64,000 nucleotides of DNA, from NCBI GenBank assembly GCA_910589415.1, contig OU342637.1, positions 39,090,162 through 39,154,161 on the forward strand, in the 5' to 3' direction. The DNA is from Malachius bipustulatus. Its lineage: Eukaryota > Arthropoda > Insecta > Coleoptera > Melyridae. Position numbers and translations under genes: made by a program. The notes below the pieces were generated by a model that was not told where the DNA came from, ran no database searches, and saw only the letters and a list, made by a program, of their open reading frames with translations. Below, piece after piece: positions 52,996-63,530 of this stretch; the first letter of the stretch is position 1, and every line of letters starts with the position of its first letter.

Positions 52996-55399
52996 ATGGG
53001 TCGTACCTATAAACGAAAAGCCGGTTGCAGAAACTACAGCAATTACGAAGATGACACGATTGAGAAGGCATTAAACATTTCAAAATACCCTATGGAACGT
53101 TATTCAATAAATTCAATGGCTTACATGTGCATATTCATGGAAGACAAACTGTATTTACCAAGCAAGAGGAACTGTAACTTGTGGTGACAGGGGGTTTCTT
53201 TTGGGTGTGGATGATCTACGTATTGTTACAAAATCGTTCTTGAATAGGCAAGGACGACAGGTTGCCCGTTTTAAAAATAGTATCCCGGGCCGCAACTGGG
53301 TTTATTCACTTATCAAAAGGCATAATGCGAGGCTGACAGCGTCTAGCAGCTAACATAAAACGTTCACGTGCAAGTGTTATCCCACAAGTAATTCGGGACT
53401 ATGTCAGAAATGAACAATAAACCATTGACGACGTGCCTTCGTCGAATCTGTTCAACTACGATGAAACAAATAAGGCTGATGACCATGGTAAAAAGAAGTG
53501 GCTGTATTCTAGGAGCAATAAATACACAGAAAATGCGATAAATCACACAAAATCAGCAACATCAATAATGTTTTGCGGTTCAGCTTCGGGTACCTTGCTA
53601 CCGCCCTATACAGGGTGTCCGTTTTTCGAGCTCAATAAGCATGGGGATCTCGGTTATCTTAAGAGATACGAAGTCGGTCAAATTGGGGCAAAGTTGCGTA
53701 TTTTTATGCCAGTAATAATCTGAAAAAAAATTCAGGATATTTTCAGTCGTTGCTGAAATATCCTGAAAAAACTGAAAAATCGAGATTATTATTTTCATCA
53801 TATCTTTTTTGTTGTTGGAGATTAACAAATAATTTTTTGTAGGCTTACATAAGTCGGCAAGAGCTACCCATCTGTCATTACAAAAAATTTCAAGGCCGAC
53901 TATATCTGAGAGTTTTCACAGTCACCTTTCGTTTTTCTTATGGCCGCCATATTGGATTTTCATGTCATTCTGTATTAAAAAAATTAAGGAAACCAAAAAT
54001 CAATCACATTAAAAAAAATTTCTTAAAATTTTTTTTCTTATTAAAAAAAAATTTTATCACCAAACGACGTCGGGCGACGTCGCAATATGACGTGACATTG
54101 CTTGACTTATATGGTTATTTATGACATTCGGTTGAAAAAAAGTTACCTATTTTTTTCGAAAAAAGAAGAATAAAATTTTGAAAATTTTCTTTGAATGTGA
54201 TAGATTTTTGATTTCCTTAATTTTTTTAATACAGAACGACATGAAAATCCAATATGGCGGCCATAAGAAAAACGAAAGTTGACTGTGAAACCTCTTGGAT
54301 CTTGTCGGCTATGAAAATTTTTGAAACGTCAGATGGATAGCTCTTAGCGACTTACGTAAGCCTACAAAAAATTATTTATTAATTTTCAAAAATAAGAAAG
54401 ATAAGGCAAAAATAATAAAATTAGATTTTTAAGTTTTTCCAGGATATTTCAGCAACGGCATAAAAATACGCAACTTTGCCCCAATTTGACCGACTTCGTA
54501 TCTCTTAAGATAACCGAGATCCCCATGCTTAAGCTCGAAACACCAAAAACGGACACCTGTATAATTTACAAATCTGACATATGTGGGATCGTTGGACGGA
54601 AAACGGTCCAAACGGCCATCCCTGTTGTAAGGATCGATGCTGCAGTCAAGGCTCCGGATATAACAGAACGAAAAGCGGCTGGATTGAAGCCAGTTGCTTT
54701 ACTGACTGGTTCTCAAGTACTTTTTACAACATGCTAATATACTGCCAGGGAAAAAGTCCCAATTTGAGATAATTGGAACTTTTACTGCTCCTTTTACTTT
54801 TACTCCTCACATTTTACTGACGAAGTGTTACAGTTATGCAATCAAAATATTATTTCATTCATATGCCTGCCCCCAAACTCAACCCACCTGACGCAACCAC
54901 TCGACGTTGTTTATGCCTTTTGAAGCAGTCTGGAGATCAACCCTATTCGAATGGAAAATGCTCCATCCTACACAATCTTCCTTGGAAAAATAAGAATTTC
55001 CAGCATTATTGCGGCTTACTCTTAGCAAAATGAATGACTCGGGAATCCATGCAGGACAAGCAATAATTGAACACGACTTAAAAGCTCGATTTGAAGCAAC
55101 AGGAGTTTTTTCATGAATCATTTTGGGGAAGATTTTGACAATAATTTAGAATCATATTTGATGGAAAACCGTTACAGCAGCACTCCTGTTCGATAATTAC
55201 CCAAAAAAAAAAGAAGCGGTTAAATGTCGAAGCTGGTAAAAGTGTTGTTTATCCAACAAGTGGAACAGAAGGTGAAAGCGAAGGAGAGGCTTGCATTCCA
55301 GAAGAATTATCCGATGATGACGAAATTTCAGGTATAAACGAAGAAGTAGAGTATTTACCGTTGATCCAAAAAATATTGTACCCGGAGTATTCATTTTAG
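52996..55399 (+). pseudogene. Pogo/Tigger-like transposase, split by a foldback element
   Basis: Starts MGRTYKRKAGCRNYSNYED, an HTH start of pogo-type transposases. The DNA-binding region (VTGGFLLGVDDLRIVTKSF, then FKNSIPGRNWVYSLIKRHNARL) continues in other frames, and the catalytic core opens with NLFNYDETN (first Asp). The frame breaks at 53610 for a 949-bp palindrome. Removing it with one TA reads LLPPY-IIYKSD, and then MWDRWTENGPNG, YNRTKSGWIEA and TDWF in the next frame. The GDN block with the second Asp is gone (TFTPHIL stands there); TQPLDV keeps the third Asp. The tail is acidic and ends LIQKILYPEYSF. Dead, with several frameshifts. Confidence 0.82.
53611..54559. mobile_element. CAGGGTG foldback element, 949 bp, inside the pogo-like gene
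   Basis: Left end CAGGGTGTCCGTTTTTCGAG, right end TCGAAACACC followed by GGACACCTG; TA at 53609-53610 and 54560-54561. The arms match inversely over more than 400 bp each (ATACGAAGTCGGTCAAATTG). A small unique centre near 54055-54110 holds CGACGTCG repeats. The core is shared with 40903-41849. Its removal restores the host frame, giving proof of the element borders and the TA duplication. Confidence 0.9.
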
Positions 55400-55595
55400 T
55401 AAAGGTGTTATCTGGGAATAGAAAGTCTGGATTGGGGTTAAAATCACTACCAAAGAATATGACGTTGTTTACGTTTTTTGTGTTGTTTTTTAAGAAATAA
55501 AAGATTTGTTTTGTATGAACTCAGAAGTTTATTCGGTGATAATTAAAAAGTTGTCGTTATGTGAATCTTTTATTAATTTGCGATTTATGCATAGG

Positions 55596-55642
55596 GGTGA
55601 CTTTGAGAATCTAATGCAAGCTTATGGAATCTCAAAGTCACC
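55596..55642. repeat. Hairpin GGTGACTTTGAGA / TCTCAAAGTCACC
   Basis: A perfect 13-bp stem with a 21-nt loop about 200 bp downstream of the pogo-like stop codon. The stem resembles the GGGGTGAGATTGATAG motif upstream of the gene, so it may mark the element's right end. Confidence 0.6.
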
Positions 55643-56678
55643 AAATGCGCACTTAAGATTGACAAAATAAACATGAAACGAAAGGCGAAATAGGTTTACT
55701 TTAAGAGCTTTTATGCTTAATACCATTTAATAAGGTGTCCCATTTAAAAATAAAAAATTGGTAACATTTCCGGAAAAACCGGATGTGGGAAAAAATTCAA
55801 TTTTCTGCTAAAAAGTGCGCTCTACCCAGAATATGCGACGTACGAAATTTCAAAAAATTATCTCAAAAAAAAAAGAAAAAAAAAGAGGGTGTACATACCA
55901 TGGCTGTGACACACACTGTATATATATATGTAAACAGTTTTCCGATATCTTGAGCTATTTTCAATGTAAGCTGGTTTGAAAATGAAAAATTCGATTTTCA
56001 AATGTTTATAACTCATAAATTACTGGAACTTAAACTACAAAAACCATTATTATTAAATTTTCTCAGACAATCTGGCGAAATGTGAAAATACATTATACAG
56101 GCTGCCTTATTTAAAGTATGAAAGTTAGTGATTAAATATAATAATTAACTTCCAAGTGGATTCAAGAAACACGAAGAAAGTGTTTTTCAGAAGTGATTAA
56201 AGAGTTCCTTATTTGATGACTTGATGAGTATTTTAATGGATGGATTTTATTGATTCAAGCGATCTCAAGAAAACTTAGATTTATTTATTCTCTCCTTTAG
56301 AAAATAAACGGTGGAACTTTTGACTTTGTCACGTTTGTATGAATATCGGACTTTGATTGAAGGATCGGACTCCACTTTAGGCCTCATTTACTGTATGATT
56401 TAAAGAGTTTTGCTGAAATGTGACTGCAGGAATCTGTATAGAGCTAATCCGAATCTACCAGGTATCATATTATGCAACTCAAAAAACACAACAAGAGGAT
56501 TTATCGGTCTTTGAACGTAAGCTCCTCATTTTTGTGGTCTCGTTTGGAAAAACTGTTAACGAAATAATAAAACCATTTAATTAATAGTTACATTTAAAAG
56601 TAGCTATTTTTAATAAGTTATTAAAATATTTTCATGAGAATTTTAAATAAGAAATCCATTGCCAAAACAAAGAATAGA
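55643..56678. other. AT-rich stretch with a worn foldback half
   Basis: At about 55733-56110 there are GTGTCCCATTTAAAA, GTTTATAACTCATAAA and TTCTCAGACAATCTGG motifs that also occur in the arms of 4912-5920, so this is a half element. The rest is empty. TTTAAT near 56576 could be an ATTAAA polyadenylation signal for the exon at 56679. Confidence 0.45.
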
Positions 56679-56821
56679 TTATTTCGTTTTTTTCTTTTTT
56701 TCTTTCTTCTGCGTTTGCTTACTACCTTTTTCAAGTTTTAGTTTTTCCTGTATATCTTTTAATAGGGCGTCTCTCACTGCGTAGTCCTTGTCTATTTCCG
56801 CGTTCATTAGTTGACGTACGT
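56679..56821 (-). CDS. Candidate 3'-terminal exon of a host gene
   Basis: On the minus strand an acceptor (TTATGTTTTAG) is followed by 47 codons and a stop: VRQLMNAEIDKDYAVRDALL, then KDIQEKLKLEKGSKQTQKKE and a run of lysines. The exon starts in codon phase 1. The helical, charged composition with a basic end is protein-like and unlike any transposon in the window. It has no internal stop and no sign of decay. The upstream exon is not found; the intron would hold the foldback element at 57179-58037. Family not recognised. The Lys-rich end is encoded by a plus-strand TTTTTTCTTTTTTTC run. Confidence 0.5.
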
Positions 56822-56823
56822 CT

Positions 56824-57176
56824 AAAACATAAATTATTACTCTTAAGTACGATGCATTATCGAAGGAATTTTGTAAACTCGATTACGTAAACAATTATTT
56901 CTATATCATGTTAATCTCCATTCCTTGTATTCAATTATCACTTTTCGAGCTATAAAACCCGGCCATATAAAAGCTCTGCTAATACGGACACATTAACATG
57001 GCAGTGATTAACATATACCTACCTACCTATAGTGGAGTAAAGTTAGATTTATTTCTACTTCGGAAAAATTGGCGAAAGAGGTAAATTTTTACTGAAGATT
57101 TATTTTGCGAGGACGTTAGGAATAACATATAAAAAGTTACCAACCGTAAAGTCGTAGCTTAATTATTTATTCAACA
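56824..57176. other. Probable intron sequence, nothing recognised
   Basis: AT-rich; no ORF or repeat. Confidence 0.3.
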
Positions 57177-57178
57177 TA

Positions 57179-58037
57179 CAGGGTGTCTTGCTAAGGTGGG
57201 CCACCGGCCATATCTCGGAAACTAATGGGTCTATAACCTCAAAATAAAAAAATTCTAGACATAAGTGATCACGAGAAATTCAAGGAAAATATTTTCAAGA
57301 TGGCCGCACTTCCGAAAATACCGGAAGTTGACACCTAGGTACTTTGTTATTTTAACGGAAAGGCCCTGTAAAATATTATATTTGTTAAATGTCTGAAAAA
57401 ATCGAATACAGGTGGTTTTCACCATTGGAATTTAGATTGAGTGGTTTATGAGTTATAAACAAGTGAAAATCGAAAATTTTAAACTTCAAAGCAGTCTAGA
57501 ACTAGAACGGCTCAAGATATCTAAAAACGGTTTACATGTCCCTATCCTAACTTTTCATGTTTTATCCCACTATGTGGAGTAAATTTTAATACAGGTTGAT
57601 GAAAATTATCCGATTTTTCATCACCCTGTATTAAAATTTAAACCACATAGTAGGATACTATGTGAAAAGTTAAGATAGGGACATGTAAACCGTTTTTCGA
57701 TATCTTGAGCCGTTCTAGTTCTACACTGCTTTGAAGTTGAAAATTTTCGATTTTCACTTGTTTATAACTCCTAAACCGCTCAATCTACATTCCAATGGTG
57801 AAAACCACTTGTATTCGATTTCTTCAGACATTTAAAAAATATAATATTTTACAGGGTGTTTCCGTTAAAATAACGAAGTAGGTGTCAACTTCCGGTATTT
57901 CCGGAAGTGCGGCCATCTTGAAAATATTTTCATTGAATTTCTCGTGATCACTCATGTCTGGAAATTTTTTATTTTGAGGTTCTAGACCTATTAGTTTCCG
58001 AGATATGGCCGGTGGCTAACCTTAGCAAGACACCGTG
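57179..58037. mobile_element. CAGGGTG foldback element, 859 bp
   Basis: Ends CAGGGTGTCTTGCTAAGG and CCTTAGCAAGACACCGTG, TA on both sides (57177-57178, 58038-58039). It is palindromic through most of its length (CCGGCCATATCTCGGAAACT shared in inverse). The centre 57592-57628 is a 37-nt hairpin that matches the centre of 4912-5920, and the inner arms share GAGTTATAAACAAGTGAAAA with it. Confidence 0.88.
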
Positions 58038-58039
58038 TA

Positions 58040-58455
58040 CAGTGTGCTCCAGATTCTATTCTCTCTATACAGGAATCTCGGCTCCTATTACACGATCGGT
58101 CAATTGGTTTTGGAAATGTTCTTGGAAATGTTAAATTCTTCTTTTGTCAAATTAGATTCCTTTTATATCAAATGTTTTTCCAATGTTTATAATAATTTCA
58201 CTGTATGTAAATAGGAAAAGCAATTGACATTAAATGAAACCTATTTGACATAAAAGGAAATTGATTGATAAATCCATGACTAGTTACTTGAAAATAAGAA
58301 AATCATTTGACAAACTAGAAAAAGCAATTGACAAAAGAGGAAAACCAAAAGAAAAAGACTGTATATCTAAATTTGAGTGGAAGTTTAATTGTCACTACGA
58401 GTAGTGGCAATCCACTGCTTACTGAAACATCCTTTATTAATGTAAGACAACGAAT
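58040..58455. repeat. Degenerate AAAGCAATTGACA repeats
   Basis: GAAAAGCAATTGACA occurs at about 58216 and 58318, with related AAATTGATTGATAA and AAATCATTTGACAAA between. The longer block AAAAGCAATTGACAAAAGA followed by AAAACCAAAAGAAAA also occurs at 34712. No gene. Confidence 0.4.
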
Positions 58456-58464
58456 GTGAATTCA

Positions 58465-58750
58465 GCACGATGGCGCACCACCACACTTTACTCGACAAGT
58501 AACAGAATTTCTTAATCAAAATTATACAACCCGGTGGATTGGAAGAGGTTCTACAGTTCCTTGGCCAGCAAGATCACCAGACTTTAATACTCTAGATTCC
58601 TTTTTATGGGGAAGACTGAAAATTTTACTTTATGTAGGAAATATTGAAAACAGAGAACAACTACTAGCTAGAATCATGGATGTCGCAGAAACTATTCATG
58701 CTGATCCTGAGACTATGCGCAGTGATACCACTTCAATTCTAAGAAGATGA
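58465..58750 (+). pseudogene. Mariner-like transposase C-terminal fragment
   Basis: QHDGAPPHFTRQVTEFLNQN (second Asp), TTRWIGRGSTVPWPARSPDFN (third Asp) and LWGRLKILLYVGNIENREQ are read on the plus strand, in the same order as the transposase at 23620-23900. The spacing between the two Asp residues is again 36. The N-terminal half is missing. It runs directly into gypsy gag sequence near 58760. Confidence 0.75.
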
Positions 58751-58759
58751 TTTTTCCAA

Positions 58760-59230
58760 GTTCAGTATTGCTCGAATTACTAAAGAAGAGAGCAAATTTA
58801 ATCGCTCATTAGCTCAATTGGAACCAAAATACTCATTGGTACCCAAATTCCATAAAAAAAAAAAACGTTATAATCGTTTCTGATGAATCTCTTGATAAAT
58901 TAGCTATTATGGCAGATAAAATCATTGAAATTAATCCACATGAGGAAGTATGTCAACAAACAAGAAAATAATTTTTAACATCTTTTGGAGAATATAGACT
59001 CATTGGAAAAACAAATAAGTGCCTCACAAATCCAACCATTTGATCGTGAATCTAGATCAAGATCACCCAGTTCTTACAGACAATCTAATAGAAATCGCAG
59101 CAGATCAAGACGAAGATTCAGTCCTGACGGAAATTTTTATTTATTTTTTCATTATAAATATGGAAGAATTTGTTATGAAGGTAAATGCAAACAACCTTGT
59201 CCTTGGCAAAATCAGTCAAATAATAAATAA
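58760..59230 (+). pseudogene. Gypsy-like gag remnant
   Basis: Frames read FNRSLAQLEPKYSLVPKF, then MADKIIEINPHEEV and LENIDSLEKQISASQIQPF, followed by an Arg/Ser-rich stretch and FHYKYGRICYEGKCKQPC, the basic Cys-rich end usual for this gypsy group. Compared with the family, the middle of the capsid is missing between the first and second block. Confidence 0.7.
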
Positions 59231-59989
59231 AAAAACTCCAACCAGTAGTAGAGCTTGCTCTGCAACGGATTGGCAACTCTGCCAACTCTGCAACTGCATC
59301 TTTTGAAGATAGTTGCAAATCTCGATTATTTATATACGATAAAAAAACAGGTGATTTTTAGTAGTGACGCAGAAGTATTAGTGAAGAACTCCTTCGAAAA
59401 ACATGAAACCAAGTCAAGAATACAAGCTTTATGCGGCTAATGATTCAGAAATGCAGACTTTTGGCAGTAAAATATTAAACATGGATCTAGGTCTACGCAG
59501 ATAATTCCAATGGCCATTTATTGTTGCAAAAATTAAACGTGGTGTTTAGTTACCACCCACTGACAAAAAAGACTTACAGAAAATCTTGGGTGTTATCAAT
59601 TATCTACGAAATTTTATCCCCAATTTGGCTTTAATGGTATCGCTATTTCGAGAGTTGTTAAAAAACGGTACTGAATGGTCTTGGAATGAAAGACATAGCA
59701 AAGTTTTGGCAGATGTGAAGGATGTTATTAGTAATACCCTAACACGTGGTATATTGGGTACAGATTTCTTAAAATAATTTAACCTTCTGGTAGGTAGCTA
59801 GCAAAGGCAAAAGGCTAATTGATGGCTCGACAACGCTGAAAGTACCTGGCAAAATTGAATCCATCACAGTAGATGAAATCATCAGTTCCATAAGTGAAAA
59901 CTCTAATTTTCAAGATTTTTGTTCACCTTATACTCTAATATCACCAAACCATGTTTAAAACCTTCAACCTTCTAATATTAAGCATGAAG

Positions 59990-60480
59990 TGAAACATGTT
60001 ATTGAAACCAAAGGAGGTCCAGTATTTTGTAGGTCTAGACATTTAGATACTGCTCGTTTAAAAATACCAAAGGAAGAATGGGCTATTCCGTTACACATTG
60101 TTAGCAAGAAAGATGGTTCATCTCGCCCCTGTGGAGATTATAGGCGTCTAAACGACTTAATAATACCAGATCGTTATTCGATTCCTAGAATAGAAGATTT
60201 TCATCACATCCTTGAAGGTAAAACAATATTCTCGAAGATAGATTTGTTCAAAGCTTATTTTCAAATTCCCATAACCTAGGAAGACAAAAAACGGCTATTG
60301 TAACCCCATTTTGGTCTATATGTGAATTAAATGTTATGAGTTTTGGATTAAAGAATGCTCCTGCAACCTTTCAAAAGTTTATAAATGAAGTTTTCCGCGG
60401 ACTGGATTTTACGTTTCCATTAACGGACGACGTTCTAATTGCACAGAATTCTTTTTCAGAACACAGACTTCTCTTATTGA
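59990..60480 (+). pseudogene. Gypsy-like reverse transcriptase fragment
   Basis: KHVIETKGGPVFCRSRHLD, then EWAIPLHIVSKKDGSSRPCG and DYRRLNDLIIPDRYSIPRI lead to FSKIDLFKAYFQIPI (first catalytic Asp). After a frameshift, FGLKNAPATFQKFINEVFRG is followed by TDDVLIAQ, where the usual Y(V/L)DD has become LTDD. Stops near 60278 and the loss of the thumb make it inactive. Confidence 0.82.
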
Positions 60481-60881
60481 AGACATGTAATTTTGATTTA
60501 AGTTTTCTTCACAATTTTTCGAAATTGTGGTGGGAACTTTGCCAAATACATTGATGGATAACGTCGACCCTGTTACAAGGGACCATCATGGTTCAAAATT
60601 CAATGTGAACCATAACAGGCGTTACTTAGAAGACCGGACTGCATCCGTTACGGATACCTCCCCGGTCAGCATTCTGTTTCAGATCCCCGACTTTGACTCT
60701 TGGCCCATCTTTAAAAATTTGCCAGCTAAACATCGAAGGAATTAGAGATAAATCCGATTATCTATCAAAGATTTGCATTGATGGTAAAATTGACATTATT
60801 GCCCTTCAAGAGACGCATACTGCTACTGAATAACAGTTACGCACAAGAGGTTCGATTGATGGATATCATTTAGTAGACTTT

Positions 60882-61601
60882 TTGTGCAGTGGTGTTCATG
60901 GTATAGCCACATATGTGAAAGATTCAATAACCAATTTTGAAAGGGTCTATGCACAAATTGTTTCAGACATCTATCTGGTCACAATTATAATTTCAGACGT
61001 GCATATAGTCAATGTTTATAAACCTCCGAAAGTTCAATGGCCCCATGATTTCGTCACTACATTTCCTCATCCTGCAATATACATTGGTGATTTCAACTGT
61101 CATCATGTTCAATGGTTATATGACAGTTCAGACCAAACTGGAATTTCTCTACAGGAATGGATGGAGATCAACAATTTACATCTCGTTTTTGATGCCAAAG
61201 ACAACAAAACTTTTCACTCAGCTAGATGGAATAGAGACTACAATCCAGACCTATGCATCGTCTCCATGGATAACGATTATAGACCATTACAGACTTCCAG
61301 AAAAGTGCTGAAAAGTTTTTCACATAGTCAACATCGACCGAGTATCCTAAATATTGGTGTTCAAATTCCCCTTGTATCACCCATACCAACACCAAGGTGG
61401 AATTTTCAAAAAGCAAACTGGGCGAAATTCAGCAAATCAGTGGACAGTACTCTTCATTGGATACCACCAGTTTCATCAAATTACGACAAGTTTGTTGGTG
61501 TTTTAAAAGGATCTGCCAAGAAAACAATTCCAAGGGGTTTTCGCAAAAATTACATCCCCGGCTGGTCTCAAGAAACCAAAGATTTGTTTCAACAATATTA
61601 A
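60882..61601 (+). pseudogene. LINE endonuclease and linker
   Basis: A 239-codon frame, preceded at 60720-60840 in the same family pattern by LNIEGIRDKSDYLSKIC and IIALQETHT (catalytic Glu), with a stop at about 60832. In the frame: HGIATYVKD, YIGDFNCHHVQWLY (Asp/Asn/His), NPDLCIVS and SQHRPSILNIGV (SxHxP in place of SDHxP). The linker then reads KTIPRGFRKNYIPGWSQE. Confidence 0.8.
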
Positions 61602-61650
61602 AACAATCCATCTCATGATAATGCAAACTTGATATTAAAATTTTTAAACA

Positions 61651-62970
61651 GTGCAAGGAAAAATAAGTGGAATGCGTCAATGGAGAAGTATGAATTTTAC
61701 CCATTCAAGTCGTAGTAGTTGGTCTTTATTGCGAAAACTAGAAACAGAAAATCAACGAGAGAAGATCCAATCGAAAATATATTCAAATGCGATAGCTTCT
61801 CGATTAGTCAAAGTGGCGAACATGATAAACATTGACAAACATCAAGTCAATAAAATGAAAAGGACTATACAAAAACAAAAGAATAAACAGAGATTTCCGA
61901 TGAAATAGGACAACCTTTCACCTCAGAAGAACTGAAAGCAGCCAATAAGTTAACTAAAATCAGAAAAGCTGCTGGCTTTGATGGAATTTACCCAGAATTT
62001 TTGAAACACTTGGAAATTTTACAAAAAATTGGTTACTGTCCTTCTTCAATGACATTTTACTTTCGGGGAAATTACCTACCAAGTTTAAACAGTCAAAGGT
62101 TATTGCAATCTTGAAACCAAGGAGAATAGCAGATGATCCAAGTAATAGTAGGCCTATATCATTGCTAAGTGTGTGTTGTAAGGTGATGGAGAGGATGATT
62201 TACAACAGAATTTCTCCTTTGATAAATGATATGCTTCCCCAGAACAAGCTGGTTTTCGTCCAAACAGAAACTGTTGTGTCAAGTATTATCACTCACTACT
62301 CACATCGAAACAGGTTTTCAAAAACAACTGAAAACAGGAATTGCCTTAATTGATCTAACATAAGCATATGATACTGTTTGGAAAGATGGCCTTCTTCACA
62401 AATTATACAAAACCATTAATCGCAGAAGAGTTGTCACCTTAATTGATAATATGTTATCAAACCGAAAACTTCACGTTTTTATTAATGAAAAAAGCAGCAA
62501 AGTCAAATACCTCAATAATGGACTACCAATAATGGATCAGTACTAGCGCCATTATTGTTCAACTTATATACCACTGATTTACCAGAGACTACCTGCAGAA
62601 AATTCATATAGGTATTCTGATGATTTAGCTCTTTCTTATCGACATAAGCGTTTTGAAGAAATCGAAAATGAACTAAATGAAGACATCCAAATAACGGTTG
62701 ACTACTTCAAGAAATGGCGTCTTGCCCCAATCCCAACAAAACCGAAGTATTTTGTTTCCACCTGAACAACCACGAAAACATCGAAAAATACAAGTCTCGA
62801 TGAACAATGTAATTTTAAAACACAATTTCAATCCAGTATATCTTGGAGTAACTTTTGATACTTCATTAACCTACAAGCCGCATATTGACAAATTACGCAA
62901 GAAACTTAAAACAAGAAACAACATTTTACATAAACTTGCCGGTTCGGATTGGGGAGCTTATGCAGACACA
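61651..62970 (+). pseudogene. LINE reverse transcriptase, broken
   Basis: Pieces in successive frames: SWSLLRKLETENQ, RKAAGFDGIYPEFLKHLG (about 61960), KFKQSKVIAILKPRRIADDPSNSRPISLLSV (62090-62160), then the first catalytic Asp block (LIDLT, about 62345) in a worn form, YSDDLAL near 62610 (Asp pair, usually FADD), and NPVYLGVTFDTSLTYKPHI (62830-62890) in the thumb. At least six frameshifts or stops. Confidence 0.75.
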
Positions 62971-62974
62971 TTAA

Positions 62975-63122
62975 TGCCCGTATTCACAAACGATAATTAA
63001 CAAATAATTACGTAATCAGTTATCTCCATCTCATTCTATTGCCAAAAAACTGCATCTCTCCATCTCACTCATTTAATTAATTACGTAATTATTTCGGAAA
63101 TTTTCGTTTGTGAATACGGACA
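62975..63122. mobile_element. Second TGCCCGTATTCAC element, TAA duplication
   Basis: Starts TGCCCGTATTCACAAACG and ends CGTTTGTGAATACGGACA. TAA at 62972-62974 and 63123-63125. Taking it out with one TAA restores the LINE frame (GAYADTL-RVASISLMY). 148 bp, sister of 5177-5331. Confidence 0.88.
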
Positions 63123-63530
63123 TAAGAGTTGCAAGCATCTCACTTATGTATCCATCACCTTATCCAAGATTCAACAAAGGAAATTCCCCGCTTCGACCTA
63201 CCGAGAAGCTCTGGAGTAAACTGAATCGTTTAAGAACTGGCAACGGACGCTGTAACTCAATATGTTATTCAAATGGATGGCAGTTCCAAGTCCAAATTGT
63301 CTCACTTGTGGCGAAGTTGACAAAACAATTACTCATATTGTTAAAGGGTGTCCAGAAACTAAATTTATTGCAGTTTCAATCATATCCACCACCTTACTCC
63401 AGATGCAATAAATTGGTTACAAAATCTAAAACCAATATGAACTAAATGGCGTGTCTAGGTTTTTTTATGGGGTTTTTCTCTAGTCTGGCTGGAAAAGCGA
63501 GGAAATATAATAATAACAGGTAGGTACCTA

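Larger units (their letters stand above)
58760..60480 (+). mobile_element. Scrambled gypsy-like gag-pol
   Basis: In order: a shortened gag (58760-59230) with an internal deletion, protease (about 59270-59520), a misplaced RT-connection piece (59544-59750), the end of the protease/linker (RGILGTDFLK at 59750) and RT (59990-60480). No LTR, integrase or RNase H is present. The RT breaks off at 60480, where a LINE begins. Confidence 0.8.
60490..63530 (+). mobile_element. LINE (endonuclease-RT), plus strand
   Basis: A short leader (60490-60720), AP-type endonuclease (60720-61380), linker (to about 61910), RT (61910-62700 and on), thumb (to 62970 and beyond the insert at 62975-63122) and a C-terminal zinc tail CLTCGEVDKTITHIVKGC near 63300-63360. 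The 3' UTR ends with AATAATAAC at about 63515. There is no RNase H. Clade not assigned; Jockey-group is a guess. Many frameshifts. Confidence 0.82.
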
